From an uncultured Paracoccaceae bacterium (GTDB taxonomy: Bacteria; Pseudomonadota; Alphaproteobacteria; Rhodobacterales; Rhodobacteraceae): DNA of 64,000 bases. Shown here piece by piece: positions 52,259 to 61,583 of the stretch. The position numbers and the translations under genes are program-made. Numbering within the stretch: the first letter of the stretch is position 1; each line of letters starts with the position of its first letter. The notes below the pieces were generated by a model. It did no database searches. It had not been told where the DNA came from and saw nothing but the letters and a program-made list of their open reading frames with translations. The stretch spans positions 2,108,001 through 2,172,000 of the forward strand of contig CANMWG010000001.1 in assembly GCA_947501555.1 (NCBI GenBank), written 5' to 3'.

Positions 52259-53896
52259 TTAGGCTCCATAGATTTCGGATGCACGGTCTGCCGTGATCAG
52301 ACCCGCCTTGATATCAGCATCCACCGCGTCACGGTCACGCTTTTTGGGATCGCCATAGCCCGCCCCCGAGGACGTGACGACGCGGATCACGTCATCTGTT
52401 GTCACATCTAGGCCCGAAACAAAGCTGTAGCGTTCGGTGCCGTCAGGCTTGATCACTTCAACATAGTTGCCGGACCCCTCATGGCCGCCTTCCATCGCCC
52501 AGGGCTTTACTTTGGATCGCGTGTAGCCAGCGGTCATGAACCCGTTGCTTGTGCGAATGCGGTATTCCAAAACCAAGCCGCGGCCACCGTTGAATTCGCC
52601 TTCGCCGCCCGGCACCGTGTTCAGCGCCATGCGGTCCACATAGAGCCCATTTCGTGCTTCAGAGATTTCGGCGGGTGTGTTGTAGGTCTCGCCATGGAAA
52701 TTGCAGAAGGTGCAGGAAATACCGTCATGATCATGCCCGGCACCCCAACCGCCGATTTGCGGTTCAATGATGGTATATTGCCGCCCTGTATCGGGGTGGA
52801 TGCCGCCGATGAACGTCCCGCAGATCGAACTGAAATGTCCCGCTGGCAGCAGGTCGGGAATATGTGGGGCCAAGCAACGCCAGATCAGATCGTTGCTGCG
52901 AATTTCGGTTTCGTAATAGAACCCAATCGCTGCGGGTTCCTTGGCATGAAAGATCGACCCTTCGCGTGTCAAAACTGTCAACGGTCGGAAGCTGCCGTCA
53001 TTGGCAGGCGTGTCCGGCCCGGTCAGCGCCTTAAAGATCATCTGCGCGCAAATCAGGGTGCCATCGCGGGTTGCGTTTGCGGGGCCTGATGTCTGATCGG
53101 GATTGTCACGAAAATCGACGACAAACTCATCGTCGCTGATCGTAACCTTCACGTTGAAAATCTGACCATCATCCTGCGGTTCATTCAATTCAAACGTGCC
53201 TTTGGGAAGTTTGGCCAGCTCGGCGCAGGCCGCCTTTTCACCAAAGTCCATAAAGCTGTCCATCGCCGCCAGAAACGTCTTGGATGTGTATTTCTCTGCA
53301 AGCATACCAAGGCGGCGTTCGCCCACACGTACAGCGGCAATCGCAGCCCAGACATCGCCCTTTAGGAAATCGGGCATCCGCGAGTTGCAGGTTAGAATAT
53401 CCATGACCGCGTCATCGGTGACACCTTCATTGACGATCTTAACGCAAGGTAGGCGCAGCCCCTCCTGAAACACCTCAGTCGCGTCGCCGGACAGTGAACC
53501 GGGAGCCATACCGCCAATGTCAGAATTATGCGCGATGTTCGCGGTCCAAGCGATCAATTGGCCCTCGACGAAGACGGGCATCGCCAGCACCAGATCGTTC
53601 AGATGGGTCACGCCACCATGCCAAGGATCATTGGTGATAAACACATCGCCGGGGCGGATATCGTTGTGCTTGGACAAGATAAACTGCACCGACTTATCAA
53701 GCACGCCAATAAACGCAGGGATGCCCGCGCCAGAAGACGCAAGCCGCCCATCGGCATCCGTAATGCCCGTGCCCATATCTAGCACTTCATAGATGATCGA
53801 GGACATCGCTGTTTTACGCATCGCAGCAAACATCTCATCCGCGGTGGCCTGCAAGGCGTTCTGGATGATTTCTAGTGTGATCGGATCTTCGCTCAT
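52259..53896 (-). CDS. hyuB: Hydantoinase/oxoprolinase B subunit
   Basis: A 545-residue HyuB-family subunit, which with HyuA opens hydantoin, N-methylhydantoin or 5-oxoproline rings using ATP. The N-terminus is typical: MFAAMRKTAMSSIIYEVLDM, GDVFITNDPWHGGVTHLNDL, ANIAHNSDIGGMAPGSLSGD; towards the C-terminus PQIGGWGAGHDHDGISCTFC is seen. It follows hyuA by three bases. A second hyuB-like gene (63443 onward) is more than half identical over the part visible, so the locus has two non-identical B subunits. Confidence 0.92.
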   Translation of the reverse strand: MSEDPITLEIIQNALQATADEMFAAMRKTAMSSIIYEVLDMGTGITDADGRLASSGAGIPAFIGVLDKSVQFILSKHNDIRPGDVFITNDPWHGGVTHLNDLVLAMPVFVEGQLIAWTANIAHNSDIGGMAPGSLSGDATEVFQEGLRLPCVKIVNEGVTDDAVMDILTCNSRMPDFLKGDVWAAIAAVRVGERRLGMLAEKYTSKTFLAAMDSFMDFGEKAACAELAKLPKGTFELNEPQDDGQIFNVKVTISDDEFVVDFRDNPDQTSGPANATRDGTLICAQMIFKALTGPDTPANDGSFRPLTVLTREGSIFHAKEPAAIGFYYETEIRSNDLIWRCLAPHIPDLLPAGHFSSICGTFIGGIHPDTGRQYTIIEPQIGGWGAGHDHDGISCTFCNFHGETYNTPAEISEARNGLYVDRMALNTVPGGEGEFNGGRGLVLEYRIRTSNGFMTAGYTRSKVKPWAMEGGHEGSGNYVEVIKPDGTERYSFVSGLDVTTDDVIRVVTSSGAGYGDPKKRDRDAVDADIKAGLITADRASEIYGA

Positions 53897-53899
53897 GGG

Positions 53900-55969
53900 T
53901 CAGGCCCTCAATTCGATATGAATATTGGAATAGGCATCGATCGACACCCGGTTCCCGGGATGGATCACAACCGTGGATCCGCTGTCTTCGATGATGGCGG
54001 GGCCAGTGAAAGACATGCCGGGCTTAAGTACGTCGCCGTCATAGATCGCCGCCTCATGCACACCTTCCAGCGCGTAATCCACTGAGCGGGTCGCCTTTAT
54101 GGCGCCTTGTGCGTCAGGTGTGCCAAGTTCAGCGGGTGCCATTGTCAGCTTTCCGACTTCAGCGCGGGCGACAAGGTGAATACCGACCATTTCGACCGGC
54201 GCATCCAAGCGATAGGTGTATTCCTTTTCATAGATCGCGTGGAATTCCTGCGCGATCTTGTCGAGCGAGGCATCGGTGATGTCGCCTGTCAACGGAACCT
54301 CGGTCGTGTGTTCTTGGTTCTGATACCGAAACTTTCCGTAGCGCAGGAAACTGATCTTGCTCGGTTCGACGCCTTCGGCCTCGAATGTCGCGCGGGCTTC
54401 GGATTCGGTTTCGGCAAAGATGCCTTCGATCCGCGCACCGGCCCCTTCCGTCAGGTCCATCAATTGCGTCGCGAAATAGTCGCGGCGCAGGTCGCTCATC
54501 ATCATGCCCCACGCAGAGAAAACGCTGGCCGCAGCAGGCACAATGACCTTCTTCATTTGCAATTCTTGCGCCAGGGCAACCGCATGCATCGACCCGCCAC
54601 CGCCAAAGGCCAGCAAGGTAAAGTCGCGGGTGTCATGGCCGCGGTTCAGGCTGACCAGCTTAAGCGCATTGACCATATTGTCATTTGCAATCCGCACGAT
54701 CCCGCGTGCTGCGTCATCGACAGTGACATCCAGCTTGCCCGCTAAATCGCTGAGAGCGCCTTCTGTCGCGGCCATGTCCGCCTCAACACTACCGCCACAG
54801 AAATAGTCACGGTTGATCCGGCCCAGCCACAGGTTGGCATCCGTCGTCGTGGCTTGAGTACCGCCTTTACCGTAGGCCGCTGGCCCGGGCAAAGCCCCTG
54901 CCGATTGCGGCCCGACATGCAGTTTGCCAAAATCATCGACACGCGCGATCGATCCGCCACCATTGCCGATCTCGACGAGATCAACCACAGGCACCATGAT
55001 CGGATAGCCTGCGGATTTACGGCTGCGTTCGATCCAGTAGTCGGTCATGATTTTGACCTCGCCCCCCTCGATCAAGGAGCATTTCGCCGTTGTGCCCCCG
55101 ATATCGAGCGCAAGTATATCGGGTTCTCCGATCAGCTTGCCAAGTTCCGCAGCGCCCCAGAAGCCGGATGCAGGGCCGCTTTCCACCATGGTGATCGGTA
55201 TTTTCGATGTCGCCGCAAGGCTGTCAATCCCGCAGTTGGACTGCATGATATATGGTGATTTGGGCAAGCCGCGTGATTTTAGACCCTCATCAAGCTGGCT
55301 CAGATACCGCGCGGCGACGGGCTGCACAAATGCGGATAGGACAGTCGTGTTGGTCCGCTCATACTCGCGCCATTCGCGGGTGATTTGGTGTGAGGCCACC
55401 ACAGACACCTCGGGCCACAGCTTTTCAACCTCGGCCAGTACCGACTTTTCATGTGTGGGGTTAGCATAGCCGTGTAGCAGGCAGATCGCGACAGCCTCGA
55501 CGCCTTCCGTGCGGAAACTGTCCAGAATAGCGGGCAGACCAGCAAGATCCAAAGCGTGTCGTTCTTCACCGAGATATGTCATACGCCCAGGCACTTCTGC
55601 ACGCAGATGGCGCGGCACGAAAGGAGCGGGTTTGACGTAGTGCAGGTTGAAGAAATCCGGGCGGTTGCCACGTGCGATTTCAAGGATGTCGCGGAACCCT
55701 TCGGTGGTGATCAAACCAACAGGCACGCCTTTGCGTTCGGTGAGCGCGTTGATTACGACCGTGGTGCCGTGGGCCATGAAGTCAACCGTTGCAGGATCAA
55801 TGCCGCCCTTTTCCAGCACGTTCAAAACGCCTGCTTCAAAGTTTGGCGGCGTTGTGTCTGATTTTGCAGTTGTGATCTTTAGCTGACCGTCAGCGCCGGT
55901 CTCAAAAGCCACGAGATCGGTGAATGTGCCGCCCACATCGGTGGCGACACGGCGTGTTGTATCACTCAT
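53900..55969 (-). CDS. hyuA: Hydantoinase/oxoprolinase A subunit
   Basis: A 689-residue HyuA-family subunit with an actin-like (ASKHA) ATP-binding fold: ATDVGGTFTDLVAFETG at the N-terminus and ILALDIGGTTAKCSLIEGGE near residue 290 are the two phosphate-binding loops. FMAHGTTVVINALTERKGVP and VEIGNGGGSIARVDDFGKL are further family signatures. It activates the ring carbonyl by phosphorylation for the B subunit. Its start overlaps the GAF gene stop by four bases. Target ring compound is not determined. Confidence 0.93.
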   Translation of the reverse strand: MSDTTRRVATDVGGTFTDLVAFETGADGQLKITTAKSDTTPPNFEAGVLNVLEKGGIDPATVDFMAHGTTVVINALTERKGVPVGLITTEGFRDILEIARGNRPDFFNLHYVKPAPFVPRHLRAEVPGRMTYLGEERHALDLAGLPAILDSFRTEGVEAVAICLLHGYANPTHEKSVLAEVEKLWPEVSVVASHQITREWREYERTNTTVLSAFVQPVAARYLSQLDEGLKSRGLPKSPYIMQSNCGIDSLAATSKIPITMVESGPASGFWGAAELGKLIGEPDILALDIGGTTAKCSLIEGGEVKIMTDYWIERSRKSAGYPIMVPVVDLVEIGNGGGSIARVDDFGKLHVGPQSAGALPGPAAYGKGGTQATTTDANLWLGRINRDYFCGGSVEADMAATEGALSDLAGKLDVTVDDAARGIVRIANDNMVNALKLVSLNRGHDTRDFTLLAFGGGGSMHAVALAQELQMKKVIVPAAASVFSAWGMMMSDLRRDYFATQLMDLTEGAGARIEGIFAETESEARATFEAEGVEPSKISFLRYGKFRYQNQEHTTEVPLTGDITDASLDKIAQEFHAIYEKEYTYRLDAPVEMVGIHLVARAEVGKLTMAPAELGTPDAQGAIKATRSVDYALEGVHEAAIYDGDVLKPGMSFTGPAIIEDSGSTVVIHPGNRVSIDAYSNIHIELRA

Positions 55970-56460
55970 GTTTTAGGTCCTGAGGTTTGAGCCGCGAGCA
56001 GGAATGCGGCGGCTCCGGGAAGCTTCAATTGGTTCGCAGCAGTGATGCGCTCCGGGGTGAAGTGGCCCGCGACGTTCAGACAATTCAGGGTCCCCATCAC
56101 GTGGCCATCAATGATGATCGGCAGGTTCAGGCAGCTTTCCAGCCCAAGGGATTGGATCTTTTCCCAATCGGGGAAGACCACGGCCAGCTCTTCGATTGTG
56201 TTGCCCACAAAGGTTTCTTGCCGTCCCAAAACGGTTTCTGTCCAGATCGTATCAAGGATTGGCTTTTCGCCACCCACCGGATAGGGTTCTGGGTCGTCCG
56301 AAAAGATGCGCGCCGCCACGCCACGGTCTAGATCAACGGCCATAACTGTGAATTGCTTGAGATGGAGAATATCATAGGCCAGTTGCGCCAATGCTTTGAA
56401 TGCGGCCTTTGATGCGTTCGGTCCGGCCAATGCCGCGACAAATGGGGCGAAATCAGCCAT
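55966..56460 (-). CDS. GAF-domain protein in the hydantoinase operon
   Basis: A 164-residue single GAF domain. ATG 56460 (MADFAPFVAALAG) overlaps the regulator stop and is preferred to the longer frame from 56595. The fold-like order is helix (AFKALAQLAYDILHLKQF), strand (FTVMAVDLDRGVAARIF), a loop with GRQETFVGNTIEELAVVFPD, then LGLESCLNLPIIIDGHVMGT and LNCLN. GAF domains bind small molecules; two cysteines lie near the ligand pocket. It has no output domain, so it may sense the substrate or its product, or have enzymatic use. Its place between regulator and hyuA is unusual. Confidence 0.7.
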   Translation of the reverse strand: MADFAPFVAALAGPNASKAAFKALAQLAYDILHLKQFTVMAVDLDRGVAARIFSDDPEPYPVGGEKPILDTIWTETVLGRQETFVGNTIEELAVVFPDWEKIQSLGLESCLNLPIIIDGHVMGTLNCLNVAGHFTPERITAANQLKLPGAAAFLLAAQTSGPKT

Positions 56461-57061
56461 TTGGTGGTCCTTTTGTGCGATCTTCACCGAATAGGTCCAT
56501 CGTGTTGACGACCAGAACCGTGACGGTTTCATTGGTTTCGTTTTGTACGGAATGTGGGCGCATGCTGTCGAAATGGATGGAATCGCCCACACCAAGGACG
56601 GTGCGCATGCCGTCCACCGTCATCGTCAACGCACCCTTGATGACGTAGTAGAATTCCTCCCCCTCGTGGACCATTTCTTCGATCACGAAACCGGGCGGGT
56701 GATGCACCAATAGGCCGTTCAGCGTGCTTCCCTTGAAGGACGTAGACAAGCGCTCGAAATCAAATCCTCCGCCAGGCGACGCGTAAAGCTCACGCATCTC
56801 TGCACGGCTTGTTTCTTCGGGCTTTGGTGGAGGGTCAAAGAAGTCGGCAATATGGGCGCCCAAGGCATCAGCCATTGCGGTCAAAGATGCCAGAGACGGA
56901 GACGTGATGTTGCGTTCGACTTGGCTGATGAAGCCTGTCGTGACCCCCGCCTCTTTCGCGACAGCCTCAAGCGTGAGGCCTAGCTCCTTGCGGCGTTGGC
57001 GCAATTTGCCGCCTAAATCGGCAGCTCCTTCGAAGGTTTGCATGGTGTTCGGTTTTAGCAT
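56453..57061 (-). CDS. XRE-family regulator with cupin domain
   Basis: A 202-residue regulator. Residues ~15-75 form a Cro/CI-type helix-turn-helix (RQRRKELGLTLEAVAKEAGV, TTGFISQVERNITSPSLASL), and residues ~105-190 a cupin_2 ligand domain (PGFVIEEMVHEGEEFYYVIK, GDSIHFDSMRPHSVQNE). This PuuR/MgsA-like class senses small metabolites. It is the first gene of the leftward operon and divergent from the importer genes, so it probably controls both through the operator at 57075-57098. ATG 57061 is used; ATG 57043 is an alternative. Confidence 0.88.
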   Translation of the reverse strand: MLKPNTMQTFEGAADLGGKLRQRRKELGLTLEAVAKEAGVTTGFISQVERNITSPSLASLTAMADALGAHIADFFDPPPKPEETSRAEMRELYASPGGGFDFERLSTSFKGSTLNGLLVHHPPGFVIEEMVHEGEEFYYVIKGALTMTVDGMRTVLGVGDSIHFDSMRPHSVQNETNETVTVLVVNTMDLFGEDRTKGPPNG

Positions 57062-57074
57062 GACTAAATTTATG

Positions 57075-57098
57075 TTGACAAACCCAGCCCTTTGTCAA
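57075..57098. promoter_or_regulatory. Probable operator for the XRE/cupin regulator
   Basis: TTGACAAA (57075-57082) and TTTGTCAA (57091-57098) form a perfect inverted repeat with 8 bases between the arms, in the 139-base gap between two divergent operons. TTGACA also resembles a -35 box, so binding there would block transcription. Arm spacing fits a helix-turn-helix dimer. Confidence 0.6.
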
Positions 57099-57200
57099 GA
57101 TGATTGCAGTAGGACTAAAAATATTACTCATGGCAGTCAGCTTATATTCAAAGGCTTTTGCCAAAATGGGTGAGTACTCTAACAGACAGGGGGATTCTTT

Positions 57201-58787
57201 ATGGGAATCAACATAAAGACTGCGCTTTTGAGCTCCACTATGCTGGCCTTGACGCTCGCTGCAGCACCCGTCGCTGCTGAGCGAATCCTACGCGCTGATG
57301 AAGTTGCGGTGGGTGAAATTGATCCGGCAAAAGGCACGGACTACGCCGATACAATTCTTGCGATCAATTTGTATGACACGTTGGTTTATCCAAAGCAGGG
57401 TGGGTCTGGTGTACAGGACCATCTGGCAACAGACTGGACCATCGATGGCGCCACATACACTTTCACGCTGCGCGACGATGTGACGTTTAACACCGGCAAC
57501 CCACTGACTGCAGCCGATGTTGCCTATTCGTATGAGCGGATGATGGCGATGGGCCAAGGCAATTCTAGCCTGTTTGCGGGTGTTGTGGACAGCGTTGAAG
57601 CGACAGGCGATAACACGGTTGTCTTCACTCTGACTGAGCCGTTTGCGCCGTTCCTTGCAACGCTTGTCCGGATGCCGATCGTCGATATGGCAACAGTAAA
57701 GGCCAACGAAGTTGATGGTGATTGGGCCTCGACTTGGATGTCGCAAAACAGCGCAGGGTCTGGCCAATACGTGATCACCAGCCACGATCCGCAGACAGAA
57801 ACTGTGATGTCTTATGACGCGGATTACTTCATGGAGCCGGTCGAAGGCTACCCTGAAACCGTTCGCTTCCGTTATGGTCTGGAACCATCCACAGTCCGCG
57901 CCTTGATGAGCCGGGGCGAGCATGACATCTCCAGCCAGTGGCTGCCGCCTGAGGTCTATGCAGGTTTGGCCGAAGACGGCGCGACATTGGTGACAGAAGC
58001 CGGTTTGACAGGTGAGTATTTCAAGCTGAACACACAACGTGCGCCACTGGATGACGTGCACTGCCGCCGCGCACTGGCCTATGCGTTTGACTACGCGACC
58101 ATGGCGCAGCTGACGCAAATCAATGCGGACACCTCAACAGGCAATCCAATGTCTGGTGCGATCCCTCAGGGTTTGACTGGGTATGACGCAAGCTTGCCAG
58201 TGTTTGCCCAAGATATGGCTTTGGCACAGGAAGAACTGGCGAAATGCGCCTATGATCCGGCGGATTACCCGATCAACGTTGCCTTCATCGCGGAAACGCC
58301 GGCGCGGGAACGCGGTGCGTTGATGATGCAAGCAATCTACAGCACACTTGGGTTTGACGTTGAAATCACACGTACACCATGGGCCCTTTTCACTGAACAG
58401 GTAACAGACCCAGCAACATCGCCGCATGTGGTTGAAATCGCGATCTCTGCAGCCTCGCCGGATACAGACTCATTGCTGTACGCAATGTATCACTCATCCC
58501 AGCCACCGACCTGGATTTCATCGTCCTTCTACGCGAATCCAGAGCTGGATGCACTGTTGGATCAAGGCCGTGTTGAAACCGATGCGGATGCCCGTCAGGA
58601 CATCTATGCAAAGGCGAACGCAATTCTTGCGCAAGAGGTGCCTGACATCTTTGCCTATGAACTTCTCAGCCCATTCGCAGTGCGCGAAGGTGTGACTTTC
58701 CATAACCTTGCAGACCCGGCGCGGACCTACCCGACGTCTGGATTCAACATGCGCTTTGCGGATATCTCGGTTCCTGAGACCGACTAA
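57201..58787 (+). CDS. Dipeptide/oligopeptide-type ABC transporter binding protein
   Basis: A 528-residue SBP family 5 periplasmic protein. Signal peptide NIKTALLSSTMLALTLAAAP is cleaved after VAA, followed by ERILRADEVAVGEIDPAKGT. Family patterns: LYDTLVYPKQGG, ATYTFTLRDDVTFNTGNPLT, AADVAYSYERM and GEYFKLNTQRAPLDDVHCRR. GGGGGA-like ribosome site (57189-57194) precedes the ATG. Relatives bind dipeptides, opines, nickel chelates or cyclic amides. With the hydantoinase and proline racemase-like neighbours, a small cyclic or amino-acid-derived ligand is the best guess. Confidence 0.9.
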   Translation: MGINIKTALLSSTMLALTLAAAPVAAERILRADEVAVGEIDPAKGTDYADTILAINLYDTLVYPKQGGSGVQDHLATDWTIDGATYTFTLRDDVTFNTGNPLTAADVAYSYERMMAMGQGNSSLFAGVVDSVEATGDNTVVFTLTEPFAPFLATLVRMPIVDMATVKANEVDGDWASTWMSQNSAGSGQYVITSHDPQTETVMSYDADYFMEPVEGYPETVRFRYGLEPSTVRALMSRGEHDISSQWLPPEVYAGLAEDGATLVTEAGLTGEYFKLNTQRAPLDDVHCRRALAYAFDYATMAQLTQINADTSTGNPMSGAIPQGLTGYDASLPVFAQDMALAQEELAKCAYDPADYPINVAFIAETPARERGALMMQAIYSTLGFDVEITRTPWALFTEQVTDPATSPHVVEIAISAASPDTDSLLYAMYHSSQPPTWISSSFYANPELDALLDQGRVETDADARQDIYAKANAILAQEVPDIFAYELLSPFAVREGVTFHNLADPARTYPTSGFNMRFADISVPETD

Positions 58788-58804
58788 TCCGTTCTCTCTG
58801 AATA

Positions 58805-58830
58805 GGGGCCGCGCTGAAAAGCATGGCCCC
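58805..58830 (+). other. Intercistronic hairpin after the binding-protein gene
   Basis: GGGGCC (58805-58810) pairs with GGCCCC (58825-58830), with partial further pairing inside. It lies 18 bases after the binding-protein stop and before the permease. The lack of a T-run suggests mRNA stabilisation or partial attenuation. It also argues against the ATG at 58823 being the permease start, since that codon would lie in the stem. Confidence 0.55.
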
Positions 58831-58858
58831 AATTTGCACGTTTACTGAAGGGTGCAGC

Positions 58859-59881
58859 TTGTCGATTTTCACAAGATTTCTTGGACGTCTGGGCGCGTCG
58901 TTGGTCGTTCTGATTGGCGTTTCGATGCTTATCTTCTTTATCGCGCGCATCATTCCCGGTGACCCTGCACGCATCGCCCTTGGTCCTCGAGCGACCGAAG
59001 CGCAGGTTGACCAGATGCGCGAAGCTTTGAACCTAAATGAACCTATCATCGTGCAATATGGCCTGTTCATCGGTGATCTGATGCGCGGCGACCTTGGGAT
59101 GTCGCTTTATTCTAACCGTCCCGTAATGACCGATCTGGTCGAATATCTGCCTGCCACGCTGGAATTGGTCCTATTGGCCGGGTCTATGATGGTGATGATT
59201 GGTCTGCCACTTGGCGCAATTTCAGCCCGGTATAGGGGACGATGGCCCGATAATCTGGTGCGTGTGATTTCACTGCTCGCCGTCTCGGCCCCGGCCTTTG
59301 TTTGGGCTGTCGGGCTTGTTTTGGTCTTTGCCTATTTCACACCGCTTTTCCCAATCACGGGACGTATCAGTGACACGCTAGAGTTGGAGCGCATCACCGG
59401 CTTTATGTTAATCGACACGCTCGCTGCAGGTCGCTTCGATGCCTTTGCTTCCGCTCTGCATCACCTGATCTTGCCCGCCTTTGCATTGTCTCTATCGGGC
59501 ATTGGACAAGCGGCACGTCTGACGCGGTCGAACATGATCGCAACTTATGAGCAGCCCGCAATCGAGATGGCGCAGGCCTATGGTTTTCCAGAAAACCGCA
59601 TTGCGCGGCGCTATGCGTTCAAGCCGTCGCTTATCCCGTCTTTGACGATCATCGGATTGGATTTCGCAGCCCTGCTTGGAAACGCCTTTCTGGTCGAGGT
59701 CATCTTTGCCTGGCCCGGTCTGTCCCGTTACGGCGTCGGCGTGATCTTACAAAAAGATCTGAACGCGATTGTCGGAACGGTTCTGATCATCTCGGCCACG
59801 TTCCTCATAACGAACCTTATCGTGGATTTTCTGGTGTCCGTCCTCAATCCACGGATCAGATTGTCTGAGGGCAACAAATGA
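58859..59881 (+). CDS. Dipeptide-type ABC transporter permease 1 (DppB-like)
   Basis: A 340-residue permease. TTG 58859 (SIFTRFLGRLGASLVVLIGV) has GAAGGG six bases upstream and starts right before the first helix, as DppB proteins do; ATG 58823 is the longer alternative. Six hydrophobic segments are seen; the DppB N-terminal loop motif IIPGDPARIALGPRATEAQV and the inner-membrane coupling loop with MAQAYGFPENRIARRYAFKP are clear. It overlaps the next permease by four bases. Confidence 0.9.
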   Translation: MSIFTRFLGRLGASLVVLIGVSMLIFFIARIIPGDPARIALGPRATEAQVDQMREALNLNEPIIVQYGLFIGDLMRGDLGMSLYSNRPVMTDLVEYLPATLELVLLAGSMMVMIGLPLGAISARYRGRWPDNLVRVISLLAVSAPAFVWAVGLVLVFAYFTPLFPITGRISDTLELERITGFMLIDTLAAGRFDAFASALHHLILPAFALSLSGIGQAARLTRSNMIATYEQPAIEMAQAYGFPENRIARRYAFKPSLIPSLTIIGLDFAALLGNAFLVEVIFAWPGLSRYGVGVILQKDLNAIVGTVLIISATFLITNLIVDFLVSVLNPRIRLSEGNK

Positions 59882-60708
59882 AGCGCGCCGCCTATATCTT
59901 GTTGTCGAACCCGCTGTCCGTGATCGGTCTGCTGCTCGTTGGTGCTGTGTTCTTCTGCGCCATCTTTGCAGATTTTATCGCACCTTATCCCGACCATGCT
60001 GGTGCTGTGATCAACTTCGCATTCGCGAACAAGCCGCCGTCGGCAGAGTATCTCTTGGGCACGGATGTTGTGGGACGCGATATCCTTACGCGGATCATCT
60101 ATGCCTACCAAGTGGCCCTTGGCATGGGGCTTGTCGTGCTACTGATCGCTCCACCCATCGGCGTCGCCGTCGGCTTGATTGCGGGCTATATCGGCGGCTG
60201 GACAGACTTCATTCTAATGCGGATATCTGACATCTTTCTGTCGATCCCGCCTTTGGTGCTGGCGCTTGCCATCATGGGCCTGCTTGAGCCTACGTTATTC
60301 AACGCCATGCTGGCCATCACCGCCATGTGGTGGCCGTGGTACGCGCGGCTGGTTTATAACATCACACGCGGCGAAAAGGTCGAAGGTTATGTGCTGGCGG
60401 CCGAAGTCATTGGCGCTTCCAAAGCCCATATCATGTTCCGTGAGATCCTACCCAATTGCGTGCCTGCCATCGTGACCAAGATGACGCTGGATTTTGGATT
60501 CGTGATCCTGATCGCCTCATCGCTCAGCTTCCTTGGATTGGGGGTGCAAGCGCCAACACCGGACCTCGGGTCAATGGTGTCTGAGGGCACGCGCTATCTG
60601 CCCGATAGTTGGTGGATGACGGTTTTTCCGGGGTTGGCGATTGTCATTGCGGTCTTCGGGTTTAACCTGATCGGCGACGTGCTGCGCGACGTGTTGGAGC
60701 CTGATTGA
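59878..60708 (+). CDS. Dipeptide-type ABC transporter permease 2 (DppC-like)
   Basis: A 276-residue permease with the DppC pattern: an N-terminal helix (NPLSVIGLLLVGAVFFCAIF), FADFIAPYP, LLGTDVVGRDILTRIIYAYQ near residue 60, the coupling loop YVLAAEVIGASKAHIMFREI near residue 180, and ASSLSFLGLGVQAPTPDLG near residue 222. It forms the channel with DppB-like permease 1. Both ends overlap neighbours. Confidence 0.92.
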   Translation: MKRAAYILLSNPLSVIGLLLVGAVFFCAIFADFIAPYPDHAGAVINFAFANKPPSAEYLLGTDVVGRDILTRIIYAYQVALGMGLVVLLIAPPIGVAVGLIAGYIGGWTDFILMRISDIFLSIPPLVLALAIMGLLEPTLFNAMLAITAMWWPWYARLVYNITRGEKVEGYVLAAEVIGASKAHIMFREILPNCVPAIVTKMTLDFGFVILIASSLSFLGLGVQAPTPDLGSMVSEGTRYLPDSWWMTVFPGLAIVIAVFGFNLIGDVLRDVLEPD

Positions 60709-61583
60709 TGTCTGAACCACTTACCCTTGATATCAAAGACCTCCGCTTGGCGTTCAAGAACTGGTCCGGCACGACCGAAGTGTTGCATGGCATTGATCTG
60801 AAAATCGCACAGAGCGAACGTGTCGCCCTTGTCGGTGAAAGCGGGTCGGGCAAATCGGTGACCTCGCGCATTGTGCTGGGCACGATGCAGGATGTGCGCA
60901 CGGCCCGGGTGACGGGTCAGGTGGCGTTCGAAGGCACGGACCTGTCTGCGCTGACATCTAGTGACCGCCGTGCCTTGCGCGGACGCGATATTTCGATGAT
61001 TTTCCAAGACCCGTCCTCGGCGTTGAACCCGGTGTTTAGAATTGGTGAGTTATTCCAAGAAGTGCTGAAGCGCCGCGATCCGAAGGTGACAAAGGCAGAA
61101 GCACGCAAGCGCGCCGCGAAAATCCTCCACGAAGTGTCAATCGAAGACCCCGACCGCGTGCTCGACAGCTATTCCTTTCAATTGTCAGGCGGCATGAACC
61201 AGCGCGTCATGATCGCGATGGCACTGATCAATAAACCGCGCTTATTGCTCGCAGATGAACCGGGCACAGCGCTGGATGTGACGGTGCAGGCGCAAACCCT
61301 GACCTTGATGCGCGATCTTGTCGAACAGCAAGGCACCTCGGTGTTGTTTATCTCGCACAACCTTGGTGTTGTGCGCGAATTCGCAGACCGGATTTACGTC
61401 ATCTATCAGGGTAGGATCGTCGAACACGGGGCGACCAAGGCCCTGTTTGATGCACCAAAGCACCCCTACACCCGCGCGCTTTTGTCCGCGATCCCGCGCC
61501 TGACAGGTGGCGGTGTGCCGGACATCGCAGAACGCTCGCCCGATTTCGACGCACCCTTCATTGACCATGCAGAGGTGCGCTGA
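60708..61583 (+). CDS. Dipeptide-type ABC transporter ATPase 1 (DppD-like)
   Basis: A 291-residue ATPase. ATG 60708 overlaps the permease stop (TGATG). Walker A is GESGSGKSVTSRIVLG, the signature is LSGGMNQRVMIAMAL, Walker B LLLADEPGTALDVT (DEPG in place of DEPT), and the H-loop FISHNLGVV. It lacks most of the cysteine-rich C-terminal cluster seen in some DppD proteins, ending soon after PHKHPYTRALLSAIPRLTG-like residues. Half of the importer's motor. Confidence 0.9.
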   Translation: MSEPLTLDIKDLRLAFKNWSGTTEVLHGIDLKIAQSERVALVGESGSGKSVTSRIVLGTMQDVRTARVTGQVAFEGTDLSALTSSDRRALRGRDISMIFQDPSSALNPVFRIGELFQEVLKRRDPKVTKAEARKRAAKILHEVSIEDPDRVLDSYSFQLSGGMNQRVMIAMALINKPRLLLADEPGTALDVTVQAQTLTLMRDLVEQQGTSVLFISHNLGVVREFADRIYVIYQGRIVEHGATKALFDAPKHPYTRALLSAIPRLTGGGVPDIAERSPDFDAPFIDHAEVR

